A stretch of 64,000 nt of DNA from Bacteroidota bacterium (GCA_023437225.1 JAEZGS010000016.1:221330-285329); one strand, 5' to 3'; shown: positions 26,339-36,315, numbered from the stretch's first letter. Numbers and translations: made by a program. Notes: generated by a model from the letters alone, not told the origin.

Positions 26339-28951
26339 ATGCCAAAACTTTTTACCCTCGTTTTCGCAGTCCTTTGCTTTTCCAACCAATTAAGTGCCCA
26401 ATATGATCAAACGCGCAAGGACGTACCTGCAAAAGATGATTATAGGCTATACGATCTGAGCGAAGTGATCCCACCCAATGCATCGGTTGTAAACATCGAA
26501 AGTTATTCAAATGGATGGTTTGCACTGTTGCAGGTGTCAAATCTCAGGGCAAGCAGTTACAGGGTTCTAAAGCTTTTAAGAAATGGATTGGTTGATCCTT
26601 CATACGGCAACGGCGGGTTATCTTATGCGGCGATATTTGAACACGAGCCGCAGATGAAGGTCATGAGCGATGGAAGGGTAGTGCTTGCAATGCCGGTATT
26701 TGATTACGCTGTATCCAGCATGATCCCGGTAGTTTATGTGCTGAACAATAAGGGGCAGTTCGATACAGGCTTTGGAGATAACGGGCGACTTTTGTTGACA
26801 CAACATGTTTTGGATTGGGCGGGGGAACAGTTCAATCGCCTGGAGGTTATCGGTACTGAAATCTACCTTGGACTTACTTCTATAAACAATGAACAGCAGC
26901 AGTTGGATCTTAAGGTGGTAAAGATCACTGGCAACGGTGTTCCGGACTTAAAATTCGGGAATGCCGGAGTTTTTACATTTCGAACCACATTTCATGAAGG
27001 AGATGAGGTTCAGATCGAAAACGCTGGGGTGGAATCGATTCTCGGGGACAACACTGGCAATCTTAAAATCTCCCTGCGATATACCATATACTCTCCTTAT
27101 CAAAATATTACCACAACAAACAAATATATTCTTGGATTATTAAAGAACGGTAAAACGGATGAGGCATTTGGAAAAAATGGTAAAGTTGAACTCCCGATTA
27201 GCGGTGAAATCTTTATGGATCCATCGGGTCATCTTTTTGTTATTGACCGAAGTGAAACGTTTCGAATAATGAAACTGAGTGCTAATGGCGCGATAGATAC
27301 AGATTATGGAGTCAAAACCTCTGACTTCACGCTGGATCTGCCAGTGGGACCAGAACATTCGAAGATCTCCAAAGCTGTTGAATTTGATGGTCATTATTTT
27401 TATATCCATAAAAGCGCCGACAAACTGATTAAAGTTGACAAGGATGTAAACATTGTTAAAACCTTTGGTTCAAATGGAGCATTGCAATTAGAAACCGGCT
27501 TCAACCATTGCTTACTCGCTAATAAATTAATGGTATTAACGCCTCGCACATGGAATGCATTTGTCTATGAAGCAGAGCATGGTAAAAAGAGGATCGTCAA
27601 GAAGCTTAAATATTCTACCGGCTATACTTCTGCTGTGATGCGGGTGTTTGATAAATGGAGCAATTCTTATCTTTTCTTTGCCACTGAGGGAGAAACTTCT
27701 ACGATAATACGCAAGTATGATGTCCATGGAAAGCAGGTCCGATCCTTTGGTCAAGCCGGCGAATTGAAATTGTCTGCAAGTGTTGGAAGAGCCATTCTTG
27801 CGAAAGTTGCGGGCGATAAATTACTTGTTCTCACGAATACTTTCAAAGGAGGTTACCTTACTTCTTACTCTGCAAAAAGCGGAGCAACCTTGTCTTCTAC
27901 TAGTGTTGAATTGCCTCATGACCATTGGCTCGATGGAGTTAGCTTTCTAAATAACGGAAGCTTTATTGTGTCCGACGAAGTGCATTTTTATAAATTCAAA
28001 AAAGATGGAAAATACGATCGGAGTTTTGGAACAAATGGTTCACTCTATACGGATATAAATAACGTTACTTTCCTTCCGGATGGGAAGTACTTACAAGTAA
28101 CGAATGGACGTCTCTATCGATATCTTGCAAACGGAGAACCGGACCTATCTTCCGGAATTCCATCACTGAACTTTAGCAGCGAACTTGAAGAAGCGCTTCA
28201 GCGCAATGGAATGGATGTTGAAGTCTGGAATAAACTGGCCGTCGACAAAGACCAGAACGTGTACATTCTTTTTGAAGGTACACTTGATTATTTGCAGTCC
28301 CTTCATTTGATCTTAAAGATTGATCCCCTCGGAAAAATTGATTCAGGCTTCGGTGAAAACGGGTTTAAGAAAATATACTTTGGGACAGGTCGACAAAATG
28401 CACAAGTGCTGGTGCCTACTGATGATGGCTTGTTGTACCTGGCTCAATCTAATTATTACGGTATGCAAACTTATTCCATCGCCAAAATTAACCGGGACGG
28501 TGATCTCGATGCTCAATTTGGAGATAACGGCACGTATACTGAAAAAAGATTTTATGCGAGCATCATACCACAGAAGTTGTATGGCTATAATCAAAGCGTA
28601 GAGCTGTTGGGCTCGATCAATAATTTAGGATTTACTGTGACATTTAAAGATAGGCGAAGAGAATACCTGCCACCCATCGTCAATAAGTTGATTGAAAAAT
28701 GGCGACCACTATGGGATGTACTCATTTATCCCAATCCTTCAAATACGGCGTTTACCTTTAAGTTTAATGCCGATCGGGCGCATCAAAAATTTTCTGTTAC
28801 CGTCTTTAATTCATCAGGCATGCAGGTATTTAATAAACAATACCAATTGGCAGGATACGATCTCCTGGGTCATAATTGGAAGCCAGGCGTTTACTTTGTC
28901 AGGATCAAATCAGATGGTTACGAAGAAATGCGAACGATCATAAAGCGTTAA
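26339..28951 (+). CDS. Secreted delta-60-repeat protein with type IX sorting domain
   Basis: 870 residues. The signal peptide LFTLVFAVLCFSNQLSAQ is followed by many copies of a delta-60-like motif in which G.xD..FG.NG recurs (for example GQFDTGFGDNGRLL, NGKTDEAFGKNGKVE, DAQFGDNGTYTEK). These repeats form beta-propeller-like folds of unknown role. The last 80 residues are a type A sorting domain: YPNPSNTAFTFKF, VFNSSGMQVFNK and GVYFVRIKSDG, which directs export by the type IX system and attachment to the cell surface. ATG 26339 was chosen over the ORF start at 26252 because the signal peptide begins there. No enzyme activity can be assigned. Confidence 0.85.
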   Translation: MPKLFTLVFAVLCFSNQLSAQYDQTRKDVPAKDDYRLYDLSEVIPPNASVVNIESYSNGWFALLQVSNLRASSYRVLKLLRNGLVDPSYGNGGLSYAAIFEHEPQMKVMSDGRVVLAMPVFDYAVSSMIPVVYVLNNKGQFDTGFGDNGRLLLTQHVLDWAGEQFNRLEVIGTEIYLGLTSINNEQQQLDLKVVKITGNGVPDLKFGNAGVFTFRTTFHEGDEVQIENAGVESILGDNTGNLKISLRYTIYSPYQNITTTNKYILGLLKNGKTDEAFGKNGKVELPISGEIFMDPSGHLFVIDRSETFRIMKLSANGAIDTDYGVKTSDFTLDLPVGPEHSKISKAVEFDGHYFYIHKSADKLIKVDKDVNIVKTFGSNGALQLETGFNHCLLANKLMVLTPRTWNAFVYEAEHGKKRIVKKLKYSTGYTSAVMRVFDKWSNSYLFFATEGETSTIIRKYDVHGKQVRSFGQAGELKLSASVGRAILAKVAGDKLLVLTNTFKGGYLTSYSAKSGATLSSTSVELPHDHWLDGVSFLNNGSFIVSDEVHFYKFKKDGKYDRSFGTNGSLYTDINNVTFLPDGKYLQVTNGRLYRYLANGEPDLSSGIPSLNFSSELEEALQRNGMDVEVWNKLAVDKDQNVYILFEGTLDYLQSLHLILKIDPLGKIDSGFGENGFKKIYFGTGRQNAQVLVPTDDGLLYLAQSNYYGMQTYSIAKINRDGDLDAQFGDNGTYTEKRFYASIIPQKLYGYNQSVELLGSINNLGFTVTFKDRRREYLPPIVNKLIEKWRPLWDVLIYPNPSNTAFTFKFNADRAHQKFSVTVFNSSGMQVFNKQYQLAGYDLLGHNWKPGVYFVRIKSDGYEEMRTIIKR

Positions 28952-28972
28952 GAATAACTTCCCTTAAGAAGA

Positions 28973-29039
28973 AAGTATAAGGTGGTCAGGTATGTTGATC
29001 ATCTTTCCAGAACATTTAATACCTTTTCATCTTATACTT
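28973..29039. promoter_or_regulatory. Inverted repeat upstream of uxuA
   Basis: AAGTATAAG (28973-28981) and CTTATACTT (29031-29039) are perfect 9-base arms 49 bases apart. The right arm overlaps a -7-like box TATACTTC that ends four bases before the uxuA ATG. It could be a split operator for looping repression of the hexuronate operon, or chance. Confidence 0.3.
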
Positions 29040-29044
29040 CTGCT

Positions 29045-30235
29045 ATGATCCTTTCTGAAAAAACCTGGCGATGGTTTGGTCCTACAGATCCTGTTTCACT
29101 ATGGGATGTCAAACAGGCCGGTGCCACTGGAATTGTCACTGCTTTGCATCATATACCTAACGGAGAAGTTTGGACGATTGAAGAAATCAACAAACGAAAA
29201 AACCAGGTGCAGCAGGTTGGCTTAAAATGGTCGGTAGTCGAAAGCATACCGGTTCATGAGCACATAAAAACACAGACCGGTGATTTCGAACGTTACATTG
29301 ACAATTATCAGCAAAGCATTCGAAACCTTGCTGAATGTGGCGTACGCATCGTTACTTATAACTTCATGCCGGTGCTTGATTGGACCCGCACCGATCTTGC
29401 ATATCAATTAGAAGATGGTTCACTTGCGCTACGTTTCCACAGGGCAGCATTCGTTGCTTTTGATCTGTTCCTGCTCATGCGTCCGGGCGCAGATAAAGAT
29501 TATCCGCCGGAAGAGATCGAGCGTGCAAAAGCGCAGTTTTCGTCCATGAGTGATGAAGAGAAACAAACGCTGATACGCAATATGATTGCGGGGTTGCCCG
29601 GCTCCGAAGAAAGTTTCACTCTCGAACAATTTCAACGGGAACTGGATCGCTATTCGGGTGTTGATGAAGAAAAGCTTCGCAGCCACCTCATATATTTTTT
29701 AAAAAAGATAGCGCCCGTGGCTGATGAAGTAGGTGTGCAATTGGCCATACATCCGGATGACCCTCCGTATTCGTTACTTGGCCTTCCACGTGTGATGAAA
29801 AATGAAAAGGATTTCATGCGGATCATTGAGGCAGTGCCCAATGAGTCCAATGGCTTATGCTTTTGTACAGGTTCTTTTGGAGTGATTGATTCAAACCCCT
29901 TACCGGAAATGTTTGAACGTCTCGGCGATCGCATTCACTTTGTTCATCTTCGAAGCACACAGCGGGATGATGAGGGAAACTTCTTTGAAGCAAATCACCT
30001 TGAAGGGGATGTCGATATGTATGGGGTTATAAAAAACTATTTGATCGTTCAAAATCGGCGTGGTATTTCAATTCCTATGCGACCCGATCATGGTCACCAG
30101 ATGATCGATGACTTAAAGAAAAGCACCAACCCCGGATATAGTTGCATAGGACGATTGCGTGGTTTGGCAGAATTGCGTGGATTGGAATTAGGAATTGCAA
30201 AATCAATTTTCGGAGATGAAAAAATTTCTGGGTAA
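29045..30235 (+). CDS. uxuA: Mannonate dehydratase
   Basis: 396 residues of the UxuA TIM-barrel family, which dehydrates D-mannonate to 2-keto-3-deoxygluconate in glucuronate breakdown. The N-terminus KTWRWFGPTDPVSLWDVKQAGATGIVTALHHIP is diagnostic. The metal-site residues lie in LAIHPDDPP, LCFCTGSFG, HFVHLRS and the C-terminal MRPDHGHQM. ATG 29045 (MILSEKTW) was selected over the GTG at 28982. The gene overlaps uxaC by 20 bases and heads a four-gene operon. Confidence 0.96.
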   Translation: MILSEKTWRWFGPTDPVSLWDVKQAGATGIVTALHHIPNGEVWTIEEINKRKNQVQQVGLKWSVVESIPVHEHIKTQTGDFERYIDNYQQSIRNLAECGVRIVTYNFMPVLDWTRTDLAYQLEDGSLALRFHRAAFVAFDLFLLMRPGADKDYPPEEIERAKAQFSSMSDEEKQTLIRNMIAGLPGSEESFTLEQFQRELDRYSGVDEEKLRSHLIYFLKKIAPVADEVGVQLAIHPDDPPYSLLGLPRVMKNEKDFMRIIEAVPNESNGLCFCTGSFGVIDSNPLPEMFERLGDRIHFVHLRSTQRDDEGNFFEANHLEGDVDMYGVIKNYLIVQNRRGISIPMRPDHGHQMIDDLKKSTNPGYSCIGRLRGLAELRGLELGIAKSIFGDEKISG

Positions 30236-31622
30236 GAATTTCCTGTTGCATTCAGATGCAGCAAGAAGGCTGTATCACGATCATGCTGCTAAGTGCGCCA
30301 TCATCGACTATCATTGTCATCTTGATCCAAAATTGATAGCAAAAGATCACAGGTTCCATTCTATAACTGATTTGTGGTTGTCGGGCGACCATTACAAATG
30401 GCGGGCGCTTCGGGCAAATGGCATTGAAGAACGATACATTACGGGCCGTGATACAAGTGATTGGGAAAAATTTGAGAAGTGGGCTTATACCGTACCGTAC
30501 ACCATGCGAAACCCTTTGTATCACTGGACGCATCTTGAATTAAAAACTGCTTTTGGTATCGATGAATTGTTGAACCCGCAGACTGCCCGGAAAATTTTTG
30601 ATGAATGCAATGCGCAGCTTGCAGATCAGGATCATTCGGCAAGAGCATTGATCCGCCGGTACAATGTGGAAGTCATATGCACTACGGATGATCCGGTGGA
30701 CACCCTGGAATATCATCGCCAGATAAAAGAAAGCGGATTTGAAACGCTTGTTCTGCCAACGTTTCGACCAGATAAATTATTGGACGTATCAGACCCTTCG
30801 CGTTTCAACCGTTACATCGCACAGCTTGCTGAAACGTCGGGCAAGAACATCTCAAGTCAACAAAAGTTGGTTGAAGCATTGCGAAAACGGCACGACTATT
30901 TCGCCGAGCATGGTTGTAAACTTTCTGACCATGGGATTGAAGAATTTTATGATGAAGATTATGATGATGCAGACATTGATTCAATTTTTAATCAGTTAAG
31001 AAACGGACATGCTATTGACGCGCAACAAGTGCGGCAATACAGGACTGCTATGTTGCAGTTGTTTGCTTCCATGGATCATGAAAAGGGATGGGTGCAACAG
31101 TATCACTATGGTGCGATGCGTAACAATAACAGTCGCATGTTCGAACTGCTTGGTCCTGATGCTGGATTTGATTCCATAGGTTTTTACAACACTGCGAAAG
31201 CACTGTCGGGCTTCCTTAATAAGATGAATGCAAAGCAACAGTTGAGCAGGACGATCATTTATAATCTGAATCCTTCTGATAATGAGATGATCGCCACAAT
31301 GATCGGCAACTTTCAGGATGGCACGATCCCTGGAAAAATTCAGTTCGGCTCCGGGTGGTGGTTTCTTGATCAAAAGGATGGGATGGAAAAGCAACTGAAT
31401 GCGTTATCGCTACATGGACTGTTAAGCAGGTTTGTTGGGATGCTTACCGATTCAAGAAGCTTTGTGTCGTATGTTCGTCATGAATACTTCAGGCGCATTC
31501 TCTGCAATCTTGTTGGAGATGACCTGCAAAGCGGTGAGTTGCCTGAAGAGGAGTATAAATTCATTGCGTCAATGATCGAAGACATCTGTTACAATAACGC
31601 AAAGCAGTATTTTAATTTCTAA
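30216..31622 (+). CDS. uxaC: Uronate isomerase
   Basis: 468 residues of the amidohydrolase-related UxaC family. It isomerises glucuronate to fructuronate or galacturonate to tagaturonate. The metal-binding IDYHCHLDPK motif, TTDDPVD, and HYGAMRNNN (with its family arginine) are present. The frame is open from TTG 30195, but the ATG at 30216 (MKKFLGKNFLL) matches the family start and overlaps the uxuA coding end by 20 bases, implying coupled translation. UxaC acts before UxuA in the pathway; the fructuronate reductase (UxuB) step between them is not encoded in this window. Confidence 0.96.
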   Translation: MKKFLGKNFLLHSDAARRLYHDHAAKCAIIDYHCHLDPKLIAKDHRFHSITDLWLSGDHYKWRALRANGIEERYITGRDTSDWEKFEKWAYTVPYTMRNPLYHWTHLELKTAFGIDELLNPQTARKIFDECNAQLADQDHSARALIRRYNVEVICTTDDPVDTLEYHRQIKESGFETLVLPTFRPDKLLDVSDPSRFNRYIAQLAETSGKNISSQQKLVEALRKRHDYFAEHGCKLSDHGIEEFYDEDYDDADIDSIFNQLRNGHAIDAQQVRQYRTAMLQLFASMDHEKGWVQQYHYGAMRNNNSRMFELLGPDAGFDSIGFYNTAKALSGFLNKMNAKQQLSRTIIYNLNPSDNEMIATMIGNFQDGTIPGKIQFGSGWWFLDQKDGMEKQLNALSLHGLLSRFVGMLTDSRSFVSYVRHEYFRRILCNLVGDDLQSGELPEEEYKFIASMIEDICYNNAKQYFNF

Positions 31623-31625
31623 GGC

Positions 31626-32288
31626 ATGAGAGTAAACTCGTCAACATTAGCTGATCATCTTGGTGCGCAGGGAATGCTTCCTTTGTTTTATCACGATGAT
31701 GTGGATACTTGCGTAAACGTGATTCGTTGTTTGTACGAGGGTGGAATACGTTCAGTAGAGTTTACAAACCGCGGAAATTATGCAAAGGAAAATTTCAAAT
31801 CGATTGTTACTTATCGTAATCAGTACCTGCCAGAACTCTTATTAGGTGTGGGTACAATTCGTTCTGTTGGTGATGTCAGGAGCTTTGTTGATGCCGGTGC
31901 AGATTTTCTGATCAGCCCGGTGGTTGATGTTGACATTGCCCAATATGCAAATGAAATGCAAATTCCGTGGATACCAGGATGTATGACACCCACTGATATT
32001 CATACTGCATTGAAATATGGTTTTGATCTTGTGAAATTATTCCCAGGTAATCTTTTAACGCCTGCATTTGTTGAATCCGTAAAACCTTTGTTTCCCTCAG
32101 TTCGGTTTGTAGTAACTGGTGGCGTGGACACAAGCAGGGAAAATCTTGCGGCATGGTTTAACGCAGGAGTGTTGACTGTAGGGATGGGCTCAAAACTCCT
32201 AACGACACAGGTAATGAAAGACCCTGCCGGCAATGGATTAAGCGAAAGCGTAAGAAGCTTATTGATAACTATTCAATCGGTAAAATAA
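31626..32288 (+). CDS. kdgA: KDPG/KHG aldolase
   Basis: 220 residues of the class I KDPG aldolase family. It cleaves 2-keto-3-deoxy-6-phosphogluconate to pyruvate and glyceraldehyde 3-phosphate, the last dedicated step of hexuronate catabolism. Both catalytic residues are visible: E45 in SVEFTNRG and the Schiff-base lysine K137 in FDLVKLFPG. GVGTIRS and ISPVVD form the rest of the barrel pocket. It lies three bases after uxaC. The KDG kinase (KdgK) that must supply its substrate is not in the window. Confidence 0.95.
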   Translation: MRVNSSTLADHLGAQGMLPLFYHDDVDTCVNVIRCLYEGGIRSVEFTNRGNYAKENFKSIVTYRNQYLPELLLGVGTIRSVGDVRSFVDAGADFLISPVVDVDIAQYANEMQIPWIPGCMTPTDIHTALKYGFDLVKLFPGNLLTPAFVESVKPLFPSVRFVVTGGVDTSRENLAAWFNAGVLTVGMGSKLLTTQVMKDPAGNGLSESVRSLLITIQSVK

Positions 32289-32328
32289 AAACATCGCCAC
32301 AATAGAACGACCCTATAACACATAAACG

Positions 32329-33690
32329 ATGAAGCAGGCCATTGGAAAATACAGGTGGACCATTTGTTCACTTCTCTTTTTTGCAACAACGATAAATTAT
32401 CTTGACAGGCAGGTGCTGAGTCTGCTACAGCCGTTGCTGGCGGAAAAATTCAACTGGACGAATAACGACTATGCGAACATCGCATCTGTATTCCAGCTTG
32501 TCTATGCTATTTCATTGTTATTTGCGGGGAGGATCGTTGATAAGCTCGGTACCAAATGGGGTTATGCGTGGGCTTTGATCATATGGTCACTGGCAGCGGC
32601 ACTGCATGCTGCGGCAATTCCTATCGGAGAGAGTACTGTTTCGATTCTTACCTGGTTCGGGCTTTCTGCGATACCTGTTTCTGTTGCAGGCTTTATGGTG
32701 GCACGCGCGCTGTTGGGCTTTGGAGAGGCGGGTAACTTCCCTGCTGCGATCAAGGCAACGGCAGAATATTTTCCCAAGCGCGAACGAGCGTTTGCTACGG
32801 GTATATTCAATTCAGGAACCAATGTAGGTGCGATACTCGCGCCGTTAACGGTTCCCTGGATCGCTTATCACTGGGGCTGGGAAATGACATTCCTGATCAT
32901 TGGCGCTTTCGGATTTTTCTGGCTGATCTTTTGGTTCCTCTATTATGAAAAACCTTCTCAACAGAAACGATTGTCGCAGGAAGAGTTTGAGTACATACAC
33001 AGTGATAATACCGCGGAAGAAAATAGATCGATCGATCAGCAACACGAAAGAGTAGGATGGTTGAAACTTTTGGGGTATCGACAAACATGGGCTTTTATGA
33101 TAGGGAAGTTTATGACAGACGGAGTGTGGTGGTTTTTTTTGTTTTGGCTTCCCGCATATCTCAACGCCGAATATGGAATGAAAGGAACCGAGATCATGCT
33201 ACCACTTTTTGTATTGTACAGTATGACAATGATCGGAAGCATTGGCGGAGGATATTTCCCCACTTACTTTATCAATAAAGGCTACAAACCTTATGATGGA
33301 AGAATGAAAGCCATGTTCATCATTGCTTTGTTTCCGTTGGTAGTTCTGGCGGCGCAACCGCTGGGCGATATTAGTTTCTGGATGCCTGTGATATTGATCG
33401 GCGTTGGCGCATCAGCACACCAGGCCTGGTCGGCAAATATTTTTACCACTGTTTCCGATATGTTTCCCAAGCATACGATTGCGTCAGTGACGGGCATTGG
33501 GGGAATGGCAGGTGGACTCGGTGGTGTAGTTATCACCAAACTTGGAGGTGCCTTGTTTGATCACTATAAGGCACAAGGCAACATATCCGCGGGCTACACG
33601 ATCATGTTTACTATTTGTGCTTTAGCCTACCTTGTTGCATGGACTATCATGAAATCGTTGGTGCCAAGGCATAAAGCAGTGATCTTATGA
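32329..33690 (+). CDS. Major facilitator transporter, hexuronate (ExuT-like)
   Basis: 453 residues with 12 hydrophobic segments and the anion:cation symporter (ACS) family signature TINYLDRQVLSLLQPLLAEKFNW in helix 1, which contains the family's conserved arginine. Loop 2-3 has GRIVDKLGTKWGYAWALIIW and a later segment GEAGNFPAAIKATAEYFPKRERAFATG is highly conserved in hexuronate and glucarate permeases. Its place as last gene of uxuA-uxaC-kdgA supports import of glucuronate or galacturonate by proton symport; the exact substrate is inference. Confidence 0.9.
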   Translation: MKQAIGKYRWTICSLLFFATTINYLDRQVLSLLQPLLAEKFNWTNNDYANIASVFQLVYAISLLFAGRIVDKLGTKWGYAWALIIWSLAAALHAAAIPIGESTVSILTWFGLSAIPVSVAGFMVARALLGFGEAGNFPAAIKATAEYFPKRERAFATGIFNSGTNVGAILAPLTVPWIAYHWGWEMTFLIIGAFGFFWLIFWFLYYEKPSQQKRLSQEEFEYIHSDNTAEENRSIDQQHERVGWLKLLGYRQTWAFMIGKFMTDGVWWFFLFWLPAYLNAEYGMKGTEIMLPLFVLYSMTMIGSIGGGYFPTYFINKGYKPYDGRMKAMFIIALFPLVVLAAQPLGDISFWMPVILIGVGASAHQAWSANIFTTVSDMFPKHTIASVTGIGGMAGGLGGVVITKLGGALFDHYKAQGNISAGYTIMFTICALAYLVAWTIMKSLVPRHKAVIL

Positions 33691-33711
33691 TCATGCCTTA
33701 AATGAAAAATA

Positions 33712-35274
33712 TTATTTATTCTCTATTTTTTCCAGACGACGTTCAATGTCCATCAATCGTTTCTCTAATTCGTCAATCCTTTCGTCTTGTGTGCGGATTT
33801 TGGATTGTTGCCTACGTATGATCTCGTGTTGCTCCTGGATGGCTTTTATAGCAAGAACTGAAAATTCGCTGTAATTGAGACCCAGGAAATCATTACCCTT
33901 TTCGTCCCTTGTATTCGATACAAATTGTGGAAGTACATGTTGAACATCCTGCGCAATGAAACCGTGCGACAACGGGGCATTTGAGCTGTTATCGGCATAA
34001 CGGTATTCATAAGGCGTTAATTGCAACACCTTATCAAGTACATTGTCGATGGGTGCAATATCCTTCTTCACTTTCCTGTCGGATGCCTGAATATAGGCGC
34101 CATTTACATCGTCAAAACGACCTTTGAAAACACCGTTGTAATACAGGTAAAGATCAGGACCTGTTCCGGCCACATAAAATCCCCAGCGGCTGGAAGAAGT
34201 TTGATGCACCAGGGTCAAGTTGTGTCTGTTCCCCAGACCTTTGATTTGCAATAGTCCATAACTTGTTAAGGAAGCCACAGGATTCATGCCGATACCGGTT
34301 ACACTGTTTTTCAAAACCACCATCGCATTGGTGTTTGTACTTCCACCATTTCCTATAATAAATAACGGATCCGTCGCTACCCATGAAGTCATCGACGATG
34401 ATGCGATGGGGTCATTATTCCTTCCTATTACAAATGAGCCATATGCCCGTGCATTTGTCCCAACGCCCATAGCAGTAGAAAATGTTCCGTGCGCTGAGTT
34501 ATCTGTACCTATCGCCTGTGAAAAATCTGCATAAGCTCTCGTGCCGTTTCCAAAAGCAAAACTTGATGATCCTTCAGCGCCGGTGTTTTGTCCAACCGCC
34601 ATCGAATGATCTCCAAGGGCCGAAGTTGCGAAGCCATGTGCCCATGCATAAAATCCCGACGCTGTTGTAGCTACCCCGGAAGCAATAGACTGTGGGCCGC
34701 TTGCAACAGTTGATGCACCAAAAGCGAGTGAATTAACTCCAACGTTTGCGTAGTTCCATGCCGTGGTTGAGAACAGCGTATCTATATAGCCAAATCTCAA
34801 CGCGCCCTTCGTCGGATACCAGATAAATTTTCTTCCTGCACTTGATGTATCCTTTCCAAAAAGAACTGTCCTGTTTTCCGCTACATTAAACTTAGCCTTA
34901 GGTGTACTCGTTCCAATTCCTACACTACCGGAATTATTGTTATAAATGTTTGTACCGCTCAATGTCCAATAGTTTGCCGAGCCAGATCCGGACAGCGGTG
35001 TCCAGGCGGCCCCATTGAAGTACCAGAAACTGCTCGTAGTATTATCAAACACTAACAACCCTTTTGCAGGTGAAGCAATCGCAGTGCGTTCAGCACTTGT
35101 CATCCGCGGAATCAATACGCCCTTTTTCGCGGCAGCAGCAACTTTTATGTCCAGCATGGCACTGGCGTGAGGAGCGGTTCCATCATCGTTGATGGCAACG
35201 CTCTGGCTAAATGAATTTGTTGAAAAGCATGTAACAATGAGCAGGCAGGCAACAACAGGTAGTTTGATGTACAT
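33712..35274 (-). CDS. Surface protein with YadA-type head repeats and S74 chaperone
   Basis: 520 residues with a signal peptide (LPVVACLLIVTCFSTNSFS). The middle (about 180-290) has roughly 14-residue repeats of the type ASGFYAWAHGFATSALGDHSMAVGQ, the collagen-like left-handed roll of trimeric autotransporter heads. The C-terminus carries an S74 intramolecular chaperone: SDRKVKKDIAPIDNVLDKV, HGFIAQDVQHVLPQFV and a terminal trimeric coiled coil. In phage tail fibres S74 domains trim themselves after folding by a Ser-Lys pair. S in ASDRKVKK is consistent with this. It is probably a trimeric surface fibre; its partner is unknown. Confidence 0.82.
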   Translation of the reverse strand: MYIKLPVVACLLIVTCFSTNSFSQSVAINDDGTAPHASAMLDIKVAAAAKKGVLIPRMTSAERTAIASPAKGLLVFDNTTSSFWYFNGAAWTPLSGSGSANYWTLSGTNIYNNNSGSVGIGTSTPKAKFNVAENRTVLFGKDTSSAGRKFIWYPTKGALRFGYIDTLFSTTAWNYANVGVNSLAFGASTVASGPQSIASGVATTASGFYAWAHGFATSALGDHSMAVGQNTGAEGSSSFAFGNGTRAYADFSQAIGTDNSAHGTFSTAMGVGTNARAYGSFVIGRNNDPIASSSMTSWVATDPLFIIGNGGSTNTNAMVVLKNSVTGIGMNPVASLTSYGLLQIKGLGNRHNLTLVHQTSSSRWGFYVAGTGPDLYLYYNGVFKGRFDDVNGAYIQASDRKVKKDIAPIDNVLDKVLQLTPYEYRYADNSSNAPLSHGFIAQDVQHVLPQFVSNTRDEKGNDFLGLNYSEFSVLAIKAIQEQHEIIRRQQSKIRTQDERIDELEKRLMDIERRLEKIENK

Positions 35275-35434
35275 AAGTTGGTTTTTTAGCAGTAAAATGA
35301 AAGACCCTAACGAAGTATTCAAGGGAGCGTCAACAGGTTATTCACGGGTAAATAGAAGCGGAGTACGCTATTCAGGAGTAATAATGTAGGAAGAAAAATG
35401 CATTCACACAACTGTAATCATTGTTGTTGTAACG

Positions 35435-36283
35435 TCAGTCAAGAGCAGTTGAATATACTTTGCGAAAACCTGTTTTAGTCAATTCAATTTTCTTTTCCTT
35501 GTAAAGCCTGCCCACGGCCATCTTGAAGGTTTTCTTGCTCATGCCAAAAAACTCATAGATGTCCTCAGGATCCGATTTATCGTGGTAGGGGAGATACCCA
35601 TTATTTTCTTCCAGTAAACGAAGGATCTTTGATGTCTCATCTTCGACACGCTGATAACCGGGCTTTCCAAGAACAACATCAATATTGTTATTCTCTTCAT
35701 AGATCTTTTTGATATAACCATCGAACACCATACCTACCTCAATGTTTTGATAGATCTCATTGAAGTGAAGCAGACCTGTATGTTTATCGTTGATGATCAT
35801 CACATAGCCAAGGTCGGTCCGCCTGTACGTAAGCAGTTTCACCATTTCCATTTCCTTAACTGTAAGTGGATCATTCGACAGGTACCATTCAAACTTCTCT
35901 GTAGCGGCAACGCGGCCCGTTTGTTCATCAATGTAAATAAGAACTACATAACGTCCGCCCTTACGCATTCCCATCAATTGTTTAGATCGCGGTACAAACA
36001 GGTCTTTCATCAAACCCCAATCAAGAAAAGCCCCGTCAGAAGTGCTGCTCACTGCTTCAAGCATGGCGATCTGACCAACTACAGCTTTTGGTTTCTGTGT
36101 GGTAGCGATCAAACGATTTTCCGAATCATGATAAACGAAGACAGTAATAATATCGCCTACCCTGGTATCGCGTGGCACGAAACGTTTGGGCAGGAGTATT
36201 CCGTCGTCGGCTCCCTCAAGGTATACACCAATGGAAACTTCACGGACTACTTTAAGATCATTGTATTGTCCAACATTTACCAT
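35435..36283 (-). CDS. CvfB-like S1-domain RNA-binding protein
   Basis: 282 residues with three S1-like beta-barrel domains and a C-terminal winged helix, the layout of CvfB/YitL. The first domain starts VGQYNDLKVVREVSIGVYL, the second has FLDWGLMKDLFVPRSKQ, the third has HTGLLHFNEIYQNIEVGMVFDGYI, and the wHTH shows FGMSKKTFKMAVGRLYKEKKIEL. CvfB proteins bind RNA and influence virulence gene expression in Gram-positive bacteria; the role in Bacteroidota is not established. No operon partner is evident. Confidence 0.9.
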   Translation of the reverse strand: MVNVGQYNDLKVVREVSIGVYLEGADDGILLPKRFVPRDTRVGDIITVFVYHDSENRLIATTQKPKAVVGQIAMLEAVSSTSDGAFLDWGLMKDLFVPRSKQLMGMRKGGRYVVLIYIDEQTGRVAATEKFEWYLSNDPLTVKEMEMVKLLTYRRTDLGYVMIINDKHTGLLHFNEIYQNIEVGMVFDGYIKKIYEENNNIDVVLGKPGYQRVEDETSKILRLLEENNGYLPYHDKSDPEDIYEFFGMSKKTFKMAVGRLYKEKKIELTKTGFRKVYSTALD

Positions 36284-36315
36284 GCATGCAAGTTAATCCA
36301 TGCATCAATGACAAT

